The position numbers were made by a program, and so were the translations under genes. Under the pieces are notes generated by a model, which made no database searches, was not told where the DNA came from, and was given only the letters and a program-made list of their open reading frames with translations. Positions 48,095-59,233 of a stretch of 64,000 nt of DNA are shown here, one piece after another. The stretch comes from Berberis thunbergii (taxonomy: Eukaryota > Streptophyta > Magnoliopsida > Ranunculales > Berberidaceae), in the NCBI GenBank assembly GCA_003290165.1, contig QNQO01000646.1, forward strand, positions 434,001 to 498,000, read 5' to 3'. Position 1 is the first letter of the stretch; every line of letters begins with the position of its first letter.

Positions 48095-48341
48095 TGAGAA
48101 GACGTGCATTTGGAAGCTCTCTGATTAAATTCATGAAAATGTGTGCCTTCTCAAGATCAGGCAATTTCAAAGCATCCTTATTCTGCTCATTACTCTGAAA
48201 GTAAACCAAACTCTTATGCATCTCTTGCAACACATAGAAGAGCTTCTGAAGCACTTGTGGGCTCTTCTTCTGCTTCGAAATGGCTTCGATTCTTACATGT
48301 TCTTCCCTCTCAACATTCTGAATCAAATCCTTTGCTGTATT
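48095..48341 (-). pseudogene. PIRL-like captured fragment, second copy
   Basis: Same helical segment as at 36317-36564. The minus-strand frame is open over more than 80 codons here (VEREEHVRIEAISKQKKSPQ, LQEMHKSLVYFQSNEQ), so this copy preserves the captured exon better. Confidence 0.6.
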
Positions 48342-50120
48342 TGATATTCACCGAATTATTACACAGAATACCACCTAATTTATATTTGTTATTCACTTTG
48401 ACAATCTATTTTATATTAATTATTTAAATTTTGTATTTTTCAGGATTCAGAGCGTTAAAGGATTAATACGGAGTTCGAGGTGATAATAAGCAATTTGGTA
48501 TTGACGAGCGGAGACGGGGGTGCAGTTAACCCAACACAATTACCCTAATTTTCTATAAAACCCAATTTCTCTGGGGCTCTTCTCTATTTTCCTACGGGTT
48601 TTTTTCCTCCTCTCTTTTTTAGCCACCACGCCAATCCACCCTGCCGGCAATCCTCGCTCGATAGGAGAACCGACAGGGTGATCATCCCGCAATCATCACC
48701 ATCACCACCTCCCACCACCACTATCCACCACGAAACAGGGGCGTGACAACCCTGTTTCACTTCACCTCGCCACCATCCAACAACCACAGTCGCCACCACC
48801 ATCAAACACCACCTCCTCTCCCTGTTTCGCACACCCATAGCCGCCACCATCTCCCTGTTCCATCATCCACACAGCCGGCACCACCATCTAACGCCCCCAC
48901 CATCATCCATCTCGCGCACAAAACCATTTGTCCCTCCACCACCGTCCCTGTTAACGCCATAAAACCACCACCATCTGGACCTCTCTCGTCGTTTCTCTCT
49001 CTCATGCTGTAGCCGGCCCGCCCACATCACCTGCAACAGCCTGAAGTTCTCCTGCTTCAGTGGATTTTCCCGCCTCTCTGTGTTCAAATCGAAGAAGAAG
49101 CTCGCGATAAGCGAGAGCAACCCTGCCGGAGCAGTTTGGAAGACAAAGGAGCTCGCGAGGAGCAGAAACGAGGCAGCGCGAGCAGAGCGCGGCTCGCTGG
49201 AGAAGACAACCGCGCGACTTTGGTGGGAGAAAAACAGATTCAAAAATCAATTTTGACTATTGGCACCTCGAGATCCTGTAAGAGCCACCACAATGCATTT
49301 GCAGCATTTTCTCGGGATGCGCGTTCGTGCTGAGATGGATTCCACTGATGATGTGACCACCGCTACCATGGAGAGCTAAATCCTTCGCCAAGGCTATGAT
49401 GAAACCAATTGGGTTTCAAGAGTTTGTTCTAGTTTGACTTTTTATTTTATTATGTGCTTAACTGCAAAATACATTTAATTTATGAGTATTAGTAAATTAC
49501 TTTCACCGATTATATCGGATTTGATCTAGACTAGTCGGTAGTTAGAGTTTTCTTTACTAATATTTAAAGCATTAGTTTTAATTGGTTAAGTTAGACTTGT
49601 GATTGAGTGTGTCGTAATAAGACACTCAATGCTAGGAGTTGAAACTTAATAAGTTAGACTTATGATTGAGTGTGTCGTAATAAGACACTCAATGCTAGGA
49701 GTCTATAATTTATGCTGAAGTTAATTGTAACATTGGATTTTAAAACTAAATTGTTCTAAATGATCACATCATCGATGCAAGCAAGGGATTTTCATCCATA
49801 AAGCTTCTCGCATTAGAAAATAATAAGTTAGATAAAAATAACTTGAAAAACTTAATTGGTGGATTCAATGCCTTGGTTTTCCTTTTCATATTCTTAAAAA
49901 CTTTTTATTTTGATTTTTAATTTGATTTTTAGTTTAGATATATTGATTGTTGTAACCCCCATTTAAATTAGTTTAAGTCAACTCTGAAATTTAATTGCAA
50001 CCACAGTCCTTGTGGGATCGATCTGTACTTGCCCTTGTTTACCAGTTAGACACTGTGCACTTGCACTTATTAAGCCTAGGTTAAATTAACCTATTTATTT
50101 AGGTTAGTTAAATCTGCATC
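48342..50120 (+). repeat. Second full Athila LTR
   Basis: A 1779-bp LTR joined on the left to MULE sequence at exactly the same point as the 5' LTR, and on the right to the rest of the captured exon (50121). It therefore behaves like a solo LTR allele of the same insertion. The final A of CTGCATCA is missing or mutated. Confidence 0.85.
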
Positions 50121-50699
50121 GCCTCCGCCTCATCCAGAGCTGTTCTTGCAAGCCAAGATTTGTGAAATCTCATAATCTCCCCTACAACCCCATCTACAAA
50201 TTGCATAAAATACCCCATTTTTCCCAACCCCGGATCTCAAAAGACAAAAATTTAGATACCCAGACTCAGAATCACCTCAAAACCAATAAAAACTAGTTTT
50301 CCATAACCTTCAAGGGAATTACAACCACTACAATGGAGATGAAACAGATAAGAAAACGACAAACCGAACAAGCCACATTTCTTGTATTGCTGAAAACCAA
50401 CAACCCAATTCAGCAAACCCTCTGGATTCGAAGAAAAATCCAAAACAAAAAAGGGTTTTGAGTGTTTATTAAATAGACAGAGAGAAAAAACACACACACG
50501 ATTAAATAAAAACAGATAAAATTATAGAGATTTGGGGGAGGTTTTGAAAATGAAAGTGAATTATTCAAGAAGAAATACATTCAAACTTAGGTTCGTCTTC
50601 AAAAGACTGACAAATTTCATATTTCTTTCATATTGGCATACCCATTTTTTTTGTAGCAATTGAGAGTTTATATAAAGCTTTAATTTGATAACGAGGGTT
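50121..50699 (-). pseudogene. 5' part of the captured PIRL-like gene (coding tip and leader-like sequence)
   Basis: On the minus strand, ARTALDEAEA is encoded just before the LTR junction; PIRL-type proteins have a similar I/LDEVEA motif directly before the segment found at 48341. Further upstream (50450-50560) are TATTTAATAAACACTC and CT-rich sequence that look like a core promoter and 5' leader. The MULE may thus have captured the start of a gene with its promoter. Confidence 0.45.
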
Positions 50700-50888
50700 A
50701 TATCAATTAGTCGTGGCTTAACTATGGTTTAACACATGGTAAGGGCAAAAGGGTCTGAAAATTAGTTTTGATTTGTCAATTTCGTTGACTTAACGGTTCT
50801 GTCAGAAAACGAATATTAGACTCAATTAGTTTTCAAAATGAGGGTCAAACTCTAATAAGTATAACTAATGAATGCCAAACTAACAAAA
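50700..50888 (-). repeat. Right terminal inverted repeat of the Pack-MULE
   Basis: Reverse-complement match to 35345-35530. Its outermost bases are displaced to 52089-52092 by the nested second MULE. Confidence 0.8.
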
Positions 50889-52079
50889 CGGAAAATGACT
50901 TTTAGGGCCTACTTTTTCACAAAATAGACAATTTAGATATTATAGTTAATGTAATGGTTCATTTGTACCTACTTTTATACTTTTATGACCAACAATGACT
51001 ATTTCATTGACCCAGGTTAACTTATAAAGTTATATTACATATTTATCCTTCCTAAAAAAAATTAAAAACCTAATTTTATACTTTTACAACCAACAAAGAT
51101 TTTTATTAATAATTTTTTTTTTAATTTTAGATACTCTTCGTGTCAAGTTTCTTTTCTACCATCAATACTTAGGACCATTGATACTAAAAAAATAAAATAT
51201 CAACAAAGAAGTTGTAAGTGTGGCAGTGACAAGGATTGTGATTTCGCGAAATTACACAAAATTTCGAAAAGAAAAATTGCATTTTTTCAAGGGGTTTTTC
51301 AAATATTTCGAGGGTTTTTCGTAATTTTTTTTTGTAAAAGTACAAAAACAACTACTAAAAATTACATTTTTCGAGGATTTTTTGAAACATTTCGGGATTT
51401 TTTTGTAAATTTTGATTTTTTTTTCTAATTATTTATTGATTTTTTAAACCACCCCCTAATTTCTAATTATTATTTCTTCTACTAATATTTTTATTTTTGA
51501 AACTAACCATGATTTTCTAATTATAGGTATTTTGTGTTCATTTGAAATGTAAAAAGTTATAATTCCATTAACTTGAATAACGAAATCACAATCCTTGGTT
51601 ATAATTCCATTGGAATGTAAAAAGTTATGACAAGTTAATCAAATTGATTTTATTAATTAATTAAAACCAAAATTTTAATCATCATTAACTACATTATGAA
51701 AAGTTTATCAAACCTTAGCATAATAATTTGATTAACTTGTTAGTCAATGAAAAGTTAAAAAAACTTATAATTTGTTGTTCATAATTAGAATAATTAATAT
51801 TGATACCTACCAGCGGCATTGGGTGGGAGAGGTTAAGCTTAATATTATTAAAAAATAGAATAATTAATAAAAGAGTGTTTGTTGGTCATAAAAGTATAAA
51901 ATTGAATTTTTTTATTTAGGAAGGGTAAATATGTCATATAACTTTATAAGTTACCCTGAGTCAATAAAATAGTCCTTGTCGGTTATACAAATATAAAATT
52001 AGGTACAAATTAGTCATTACATCAACTACGATACCTAACTAGTCTATTTTGAGAAGTATGCCTCAAAAGTCATTTTCTG
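50889..52079. mobile_element. Second, nested MULE
   Basis: About 1.19 kb with long (about 190-bp) terminal inverted repeats beginning CRGAAAATGACTTTT; left 50889-51085, right about 51880-52079. The arms share CTTATAAAGTTATAT and ATTTGTACCTA. The flanks CTAACAAAA (50880-50888) and CTAAAAAAA (52080-52088) form a 9-bp duplication with one mismatch. The interior is AT-rich and non-coding. Confidence 0.8.
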
Positions 52080-52202
52080 CTAAAAAAAATCTCAATTTTA
52101 AACCCCTCCCACACCTAAATCCCCACTTCATATGTCCTTATCTCATTTATCGCCACTATCGCATGTGCCATCATTTTCCTCCACCTGCATCCTCCTCCTA
52201 AT

Positions 52203-52412
52203 AGGGTTGTGAATTAGTTTCTAAAATTCGACCGAACCGGTCGAATTGAATTGAACCGTAAATAACCAAACCGAAAAATAATCGTAATCGAATAGTAAAA
52301 ACCAAATCGAATGAACTTCGGTTCGATTTTGGTTTTTGGAAATTTGAAAACCGAAATAATCAAACCAAACCATATAAAAATAAATTTCCCCAGTTTTCCT
52401 CGCAACCCTAAT
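52203..52412. repeat. Possible MITE with TAGGGTTG ends
   Basis: The segment starts TAGGGTTGTGA and ends TCGCAACCCTA, an inverted pair, and contains the CGGTTCGATTTTGGTTTTT-type sequence found in many dispersed plant repeats. I found no convincing target duplication. Confidence 0.35.
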
Positions 52413-53348
52413 TTGACTAACTATCCTCAAAGTCCATATTTAAGTATTCATTCACTCTCAAAGGCCAAAGCCACCGCCTCCCTCATATCTTCCTTTCCTT
52501 CCAACTTTTCTCTCAAATCTCCACTTTCTTCCCTTCGATCTCAGATCTTCTTCATCTTCTTATTTGAGTTCTTTTGATCTCAGAGTTTGTGAGACCTTTT
52601 CTTCAGGTTCGTTGATCATCTCCTCCTAATTTTTTCTTAGTTTGTTTATTTCTATCTCAATAGCTAGCTAAGATCGACTGCTTTTATTTTGTTTTCAGAG
52701 ATCACAGAGGTCTTACAGCTCCATGTCAGTTGAAGAGTGTCATAGAAGAAGGATTTGTTTCTTCTCAAGACCATGTAAGTAGTTCAACCCATCAATCTCT
52801 CATGTTTTGTTGATTTCTTCTTCTTATTATTCGTTTTTTGAGTTATTTTTCCATGGTCTTACGATCTGTGGATCTATGGGGTGGGGATTTTTTGCACATC
52901 ACAGTTGTTGGTGCTGCAATTTGAATAAGACGGAGGTGGAAGGGTGGGTTGAGGGCCGGCATTGGTGATTAGAACCTCTCAACCTTCAAATCTGAGTTCT
53001 CGAAGATGATGATAGGGTGGAGATTTGAAGGGCGAGGATGAAGGGATTTGAGTGTGTTCCTCTTCATCTCCTTCATCTAGGCAATGAGGAGGGTTGATTT
53101 TCCCTTCTTCTTTTGTTTTTGTCAAATTAGAAGTTGGAAGGTTGGGATTTGAAGATGAAGGCGGGGAATAACGACTAAGCCTCTTCATATTTTTTTAGTC
53201 GTCCCTTCTTTTAGTGAGGTTGTGTCACTTTTCATCTATTTAATTGAAACTTAATTGTTCCATATTGGTTGTAATGTGTTTTTGTAGTTTTTTTTTTGTT
53301 ATTTGCTGACTATTTTAAAATGATGTTTGGTGATACATAAAAAAAGAC
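52413..53348 (+). other. Promoter/leader-like stretch without a gene body
   Basis: CT-rich sequence with a possible TATA element (ATATTTAAGTATT near 52437). Next come a candidate donor CAG|GTTCGTTG (about 52605), an acceptor TTTCAG near 52700, an ATG at about 52722 (MSVEECHRRRICFF) and a donor CATGTAAGT near 52788. No downstream exon is recognisable. It could be the head of a host gene cut off by the elements that follow, or a captured fragment. Confidence 0.3.
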
Positions 53349-53891
53349 TGATCATCACGACCGTACACGTGACATAAAGTCTCATCACCAGGATACAACG
53401 CCCAAAACATTGGGCTAGCTCATAAAGCCCAAAAGGATTAAGGACAATTAGAGAGGCTCGGATAGGCCAGCCTCTAAGGAAGCGTAAGCGAGATTCAAAT
53501 CCAGGCCCAGACAAATCAAAGTCCAAATCCTAGCCCGTTATATTCTCTCATAAAGAAGAAGAACGTTGTGTAAAAAAAGAGTCGTGGAAGGACCTACGCC
53601 TCCACGAATGCATCTCCATTAACAAGATGATTGTTACAGAAACATCTCTTTCAGTTGTGCATCACATGCTTAAGTCACGCAGAGAGTTAACTATGACCAT
53701 TATAAAAGGTAAAGAGAACTTTCGACAAAGGTATGCAACTTTAACTGAGTTTTGTCTAGATTTACTTCCCTCTTCCAACAAAGTTACTGACTTAAGCATC
53801 GAAGTGCCTTTGGCCACCAAAAAGTGGTATTTGGTAGTCTAACAGTGGTTTTGCAGGTCAAACTCACATGAGGACAATTTTGAATGCATCA
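53349..53891 (+). repeat. Left LTR of the Tat-like element
   Basis: A 543-bp LTR. Its first 290 bp match 59234-59508 in direct orientation, including GGATTAAGGACAATTA and GATACAACGCC. Confidence 0.65.
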
Positions 53892-53998
53892 GTTTGGCTC
53901 GTCTGTGGGACACAAGTTTCCTCTTTCTAAACACAAAACAAACTGTGATAAAGTTCACCAAAGTCTAACGAAACAACCACAAGCCATCAGAGGGAATA

Positions 53999-54575
53999 AT
54001 GCAAACTACGGATCCCCAATTCGGCAGTGATCGTGACCATTCTCTTGCTTACGTATCAATAAAGGCTCGAGAAAAAGATATCTAAATCACCGATCCAATA
54101 CCATCTGAGAAGGAGGGTCCACCGCACGCAACAGCCCAAACAACTATCGACAATACCACAGATCCTCGGTATATTCACTCTAACCCAGATGGAGCATGAA
54201 TAATGATGCTGGAAATGATCGTACAGAAGCACACTCAACTAACTAACCCGGTTCAGGCACAACCAGAACAAAACTCTACAAATCAAACTCAAGAGAGTAG
54301 CGAAATCGCAGCGGAACCCCAACAAGGAAACTTTGAAAGCAGCGAGCTTCCTCGAGGCAGAAATCCATTATACGAAGAAGCACTTACCGAAATCCCATTC
54401 AGAATAGGAGTCACGGATCCTAGGTTATTATACGAATTGGCAAAATCGCCATTTTTCGACGCCCTCATGAAAACAGCTATGCCAAAAAAGTTCACTCCAC
54501 CAAAGTTTTAGGTGTATATATGATGAAACTTCTGACTCAACCAATCATTTGAGACACTTCCATCACATGATTGTA
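53999..54575 (+). pseudogene. Tat-like gag, 5' part
   Basis: One frame from the ATG at 53999 with stops near 54083, 54196 and 54509. It encodes ALTEIPFRIGVTDPRL, MPKKFTPPKF and then NHLRHFHHMI, the usual start of a Tat gag core. The core is cut at about 54575, where chromovirus-like sequence begins. Confidence 0.6.
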
Positions 54576-54730
54576 ACATTTGTTCTCTTTTTCCACCCTA
54601 GGAAGGCGAATGTGGTTGTTGATGCTTTGAGTGGACGACGTGTGGAAATAGCTTATTTGATGATTCAGGAGTATCGAGTATTAGAAGTGTTCGCTTCTTA
54701 TGATGTTCAGCCTAATTCTGCGTCAAAATG

Positions 54731-55108
54731 TTTTTTTTTCAGTTTAATCTCGAAGACGAGATTCTTTTGAGGTGTGTATTATGTAACATCTGTTCTCTTT
54801 TTCTTTGTAGCATCGCGGTAGTATTTATAACTTGGTGGTGGCATATAGCCATTTCCCTTCTATAAAACTCTACACAAATTCTCCACCCTTTTGTTTTATT
54901 CTTCTCATCAGGTCTTGGGTGATTTTATCTTGGTCAACCAGCTCTAGGAGAGAGCTTGAGAGGGAGGGATCCTTAAAGATTTGCTAGAGGATTTTGATGC
55001 ATGTTGGGGAAGAGAAGTCTTATGCTTTGAGGATTGCAATAGTTGTAGTTGGTGAGTAGATCTGTCATTTCTTGAATGATTTAACATATTAGATTGCATG
55101 TTTACTCT
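54731..55108 (+). repeat. Left arm of the chromoviral inverted repeat
   Basis: Matches the reverse complement of 56903-57295, including GAGATTCTTTTGAGGTGTGT, GGAGGGATCCTTAAAGATTT and ATTAGATTGCATGTTTACTC. Confidence 0.8.
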
Positions 55109-56902
55109 TGCTGAAATTTTAAGTTCGACTTTAAAACGTGATGAACAGAGGGTAAAGATCTGGTTTTATTTTCTGTTATTGAAAGCACTTAGGATTACAT
55201 CTTGCATGTTTTAAAAGTAGAAGGTAAGGGTTTTCCACAGGTGTAAAGTTTTCAAGTTTTGGTTGAAAAATGTGTCTTGTGTGTATGATTGAAGTTGCTA
55301 TGTTACACTGAAACGTTCTGGAAAATTTGCTCTGAGGTAGAAGACGATGACGTCATGCTGACGTCAATTGTTTGACTCAATTTTGACCCAACTTTGACTG
55401 ATCATAGAATTTGATTTATAACTCTGTTTTTACTATTGTTTTCACCGTTGTGACTCTTGTGTTAAAATTAAATTTTAGAATAAATTTATTTCACATTTTA
55501 TAATATTTTAATTTTGGCAATAATGTGCCTCGAGATGCGTGTTTCAAGTAGATGTTTATTATTGAATATTGTGCATCCTATATGTGATTGTGATATTTAG
55601 AACTTAGTTCATCTTATGGAATTATGAAATGGATGCTACTTGATAAGTGTTGAGAGATTTTGAGTTTGACATGAATACCCTATTTCGGCGTTTGAAATGT
55701 ACAGAGTGGTACAATATTGGCCATAGATGTCTGAGTTTCTGATATTGTGTAATCCGTACATAGTGAGTTGTACGGTGTCTGTCTCCAAAAGGGGAAAACT
55801 AAGCCACTATATGAGTTATGACTCGTGTGATATAGTGGAGTGTTTCTGAGGAGCAGTGTTTGATTTCCAAAAGGGGAAAACTAAGCCACTGTACGAGTCA
55901 TGACTCGCGTGATACAGTGGAGTGTTCCTGAGGGGTCAGAGGAAGAGTGTGAACTTAGTTCTCTTCCAGCACGCAGTTTTAAATTGTGATTTGGCCCGTG
56001 TGTCCAGTCTTTTGAAGTGAAGTATGCATTTTAGAGACGACACCCCGTTTGAAATGCATATATACTTAAAGTGGGTATTGGTACACGTGTGGAGGTGTGT
56101 CGGGGTGAGACACATTCGGCACATGGATAGGTATTCATGGTCTAAGATTTTATGTAGCATGTCTTCCAGTAGGGAGTTAAGCCATTGTACGAGTTTTGAC
56201 TTGCTTGATGTGATTGAGAATTTTTAAGGACCAATAGAAGGGACATGTCTTGGAACAAGTATGCCTAAAAATAAATAAAATGGTATGATATGTTGTGAAA
56301 GTGAGTATGTGAGAATTTGATAGGATGATATGTGCAAAAGATTATGGAAATTTTCATCCATTTGAAAGGAATGGTATTTTAAAAAGTTATGTTTTTGTTG
56401 ATCATCTTATTTGTGCATATGACTAGTTAACCAAATGGTTGATGCATTATGAATAAGTTGTGGAGAGTGATGTAAGGTAAATGTGGATTATTATTTGTGT
56501 TATTTGTAGTTGATTTTTTTTATCTGCTCATACCAGCTTTAGGCTGACCCATTTTGCTTTGTTTTGTGGCAAATGGGTGTACTCTTTAAGCATTTCTGCC
56601 TAACGTGAACAATATGGCTTTGACTACCTTCGTAGCCGGATTAAATAGAGGCCCCTTCTTCGTAGCCGGACTTAAAATTTTAGCAAGTTACAGTTCAACA
56701 CACCAACTTCAAACACTTATAACTTCTTCAATACTTATCCAAATTATGCCTATAAGCTACCTATAGAAAGCTCTCACCTTCATCTTTCAAATGGAAGTAA
56801 TAAAAAACAAAAATACTAACAGAATCTAAAAATACCATTACAAAAAGACACTTGGTTACCCATTTTAACCCAAACTAGCAAACCCCAAAATCTACAAAAA
56901 GA

Positions 56903-57295
56903 AAGAGTAAACATGCAATCTAATATGTTAAATCATTCAAGAAATGACAGATCTACTCACCAACTACAGCTATTGCAATCCACAAAGCATAAGACTTCTC
57001 CTCCCCAACATGCATCAAAATCATCTAGCAAATCTTTAAGGATCCCTCCCTCTCAAGCTCTCTCCTAGAGCTGGTTGGCCAAGCTGGTTGACCAAGGTAA
57101 AACCACCCAAGACCTGATGAGAAGAGTAAAAAAAAAAAGGGTGGTGAATTTGTTTAGAGTTTTATAGAAGGGAAATGGCTATATGCCACCACCAAGTTCT
57201 AAATACTACCGCGGTGGTACAAAGAAAAAAAGAACGTATGTTACATAATACACACCTCAAAAGAATCTCATCCTCGAGATTAAATTGAAAAAAAT
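56903..57295 (-). repeat. Right arm of the chromoviral inverted repeat
   Basis: Inverted partner of 54731-55108. A shorter match (TTGCTRAAATTTTAAGT, near 56675-56690 reversed) suggests that about 200 bp were gained inside this arm. Confidence 0.8.
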
Positions 57296-57830
57296 AGATA
57301 ACCTTGAAGAAGACCAAAAAATCAATTTTATGCAGAACATTCCCAATCAGCCTTACTTGTACAGCAATGAACTGGTTCAATGGTCTACCACCAAGATTGA
57401 TAGATTCCTTTCAAGCTCTAGCCACTGCTTTAGTCACCAGATTTATCAGAAGCTAACGAATGAGGAAAGGCCACACTACCTCCTGCATATCAGACAAAAA
57501 CTCGAAGAAACGATACGAGAATATGTCACCCGCTTTACCAATGAACTGACAATGATCGACGAATGTAGCGATGGCACAGCCGCGACAACCTTCGTAGCTG
57601 AATTAAATAGAGGCCCCTTCTTTGATGCTATTAATTTGGAACCCCCAAAGGGCATGGAAATCCTGCTGAAGGTTGGACACCCAGCTGCTTCACTGACATC
57701 AATAGAAGGAGGGGGAATGATCCCTGAAATGCAGACCACTAGCAATATCTTTAGATTGTTCCATTGCCAACTAGAGCATCTTCTCATCAATAGCTCAAGG
57801 GTCATCATTGGACAATTCAACAATGTCTGA
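57296..57830 (+). pseudogene. Tat-like gag, 3' part
   Basis: Continues the gag core after the insertion: RQKLEETIREYVTRFTNEL, DGTAATTFVAELNRGPFFD and PPKGMEILLKVGHP are characteristic of the Retrotrans_gag region in Tat elements. It ends with a stop at 57828-57830. No zinc knuckle or pol follows. Confidence 0.6.
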
Positions 57831-58382
57831 AACACCATAGACAGACAAATGTTTCTTCTCACTGGCATCCAATGGATGAGTAGTCTATTTCTCGCTCATT
57901 TTCAATATGAGCCTCAACTCCCCATCCTCCTCAAGAGATTCACAATCTCCCTTTGCAGCATTATCACGGGAAGAACCCTGCGAGAAGCAGTTTACCGAAT
58001 CACAGACCGAGAAGAACTACGCTTCAAAAATCAATTTTTTCCTCGGGACATGACCAGGATCTGCAAGCAATTGCCTTGATGGACTCATAGACCTCACAAG
58101 CTTTCTCTTTTGAGAAACAAAAGTAACAATAGGAGCATTGAAATCCATAATGTCTCAGACCAAACTCACTTCCCAGTCAATGCTAGCATTACCGAGTTGC
58201 ATGGACCTCAACACGAGATTCAGTAAACAAAGCTCACTCCGTTTCACTCATGGTGTATAAACCACTACGCTCCAAGATGCCATTAGAAAGAAATGCATCC
58301 ACAAGAAATGGCGAAGCTTAGTGAATTGTTCATTGATCTTTTGTTCTTTAGCAGATAAAAGATCTTTCCACCTATTAGGAAC
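57831..58382. other. Tat-like interior without a recognisable domain
   Basis: Where pol would be expected there are only short frames; the pol region appears deleted. Confidence 0.4.
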
Positions 58383-59043
58383 TCAGATTGATTGAACAAT
58401 CGAACAACCTCTCAATTGGAAGTAGCCAGAGTTCACGGAAGCATAAAACCAAGACCGCGACCAATCGCGAATGTCATCACTAAGATTCTCAAAACAATCA
58501 GGACAGCGAATGAAGCAGATCTTCCTGTACACCAATAGACCAACCACTGAATGCAAGATCCTAGCGGTTAAGGGAATACCAGACATAAAAGCCTTCAAAC
58601 CATCACCTTCCAGCCATTAGGGCCCATTTGGGCAAGAGGAATACCCAAAAATTCAGATACTCCCATAATAACTCCGAAATGGGGAATCAAAAGCCAGAAG
58701 AGAACATGCACGAGTACAAGGCAATGTACCCAGCCTTTGGGTTACAAGGGCTATCACCCCGTCCGGGCAGAACAATCTCAAGGTCAGACAAGAGACCGTA
58801 ATCAAAATGAAGGCTCTCCAAATTCGACTGAGAAGCACTGTTAGGACAATAGTGAGCTTTGCACAAGGCTACCGAGTTACCACTTAACTTGTCACCAATA
58901 GACATTGATTGAAGAGCGAGAGAGCAATGAATATGAAGAGAATGAAATAGCAAACAAACCATAAATTCAAAGGTAGCGTGAAGAGAGGAAATGTATTCCT
59001 CACATTCCCTTTTATAAAGCCAAGCAATGACGAAACAACTCAT
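58383..59043 (-). pseudogene. Antisense ORF remnant of the Tat-like element
   Basis: The minus strand encodes connected pieces (LPGRGDSPCNPKAGYIALYS, FPISELLWEYLNFW, SGIPLTARILHSVVGLLVYR) with intervening stops. Tat/Ogre-type elements often carry an antisense ORF between pol and the 3' LTR, and position and composition fit. Assignment is by context and partial resemblance only. Confidence 0.4.
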
Positions 59044-59233
59044 TGGAGAGCCTGCGAGATATGATGGCTACAAGAAAACCTAAAAATATGTGTGAAAGAT
59101 GAAAGGCAAGCAAAGGATCGAGATACCAACTCGCGAAAAGCATATGACAACATTAAATACAAGGTAATGATGAAATTGAAAGGCAAACCGTTACCAGAGT
59201 TAGTGGCCACGTCAACGTGCCCACCAACAAAGA

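Larger units (their letters stand above)
47359..48341. repeat. Second copy of the Pack-MULE interior
   Basis: A near copy of 35552-36564, about 95% by eye, joined abruptly to the truncated LTR on the left. It ends on the right at the same base at which the Athila LTR begins in the first copy. Confidence 0.85.
35345..52092. mobile_element. Pack-MULE (Mutator-like element) with nested insertions
   Basis: CAATTTTAAA occurs immediately left (35335-35344) and right (52093-52102), a direct duplication of 9-10 bp as Mutator-like elements make. Next to it are diverged terminal inverted repeats of about 180 bp: left 35345-35530; right 50700-50888 plus the last four bases 52089-52092 beyond a nested MULE. 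Both read (from outside) a GRG/T-run, then AGTTTGGC..., and share GAACCGTTAAGTCAA and GTGTTAAACCATAGTTA. Removing nested insertions leaves about 2.0 kb with no transposase but two gene-derived fragments in opposite orientations. That is the definition of a Pack-MULE. Confidence 0.85.
54576..57295. mobile_element. Chromovirus-derived inverted-repeat insertion
   Basis: Begins with an RNase H remnant (FHPRKANVVVDALSGRR, 54590-54640), then the end of a gypsy pol (coding FNLEDEILLR in related copies) and an LTR-like start TGTATTATGTAACAT. From about 54731 to 55108 the sequence is repeated in inverse orientation at 56903-57295. Between the arms are a 1.6-kb unique region, a near-duplicate of about 83 bp (near 55783-55850 and 55866-55935) and filler copied from the flanking Tat gag. 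Confidence 0.6.
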
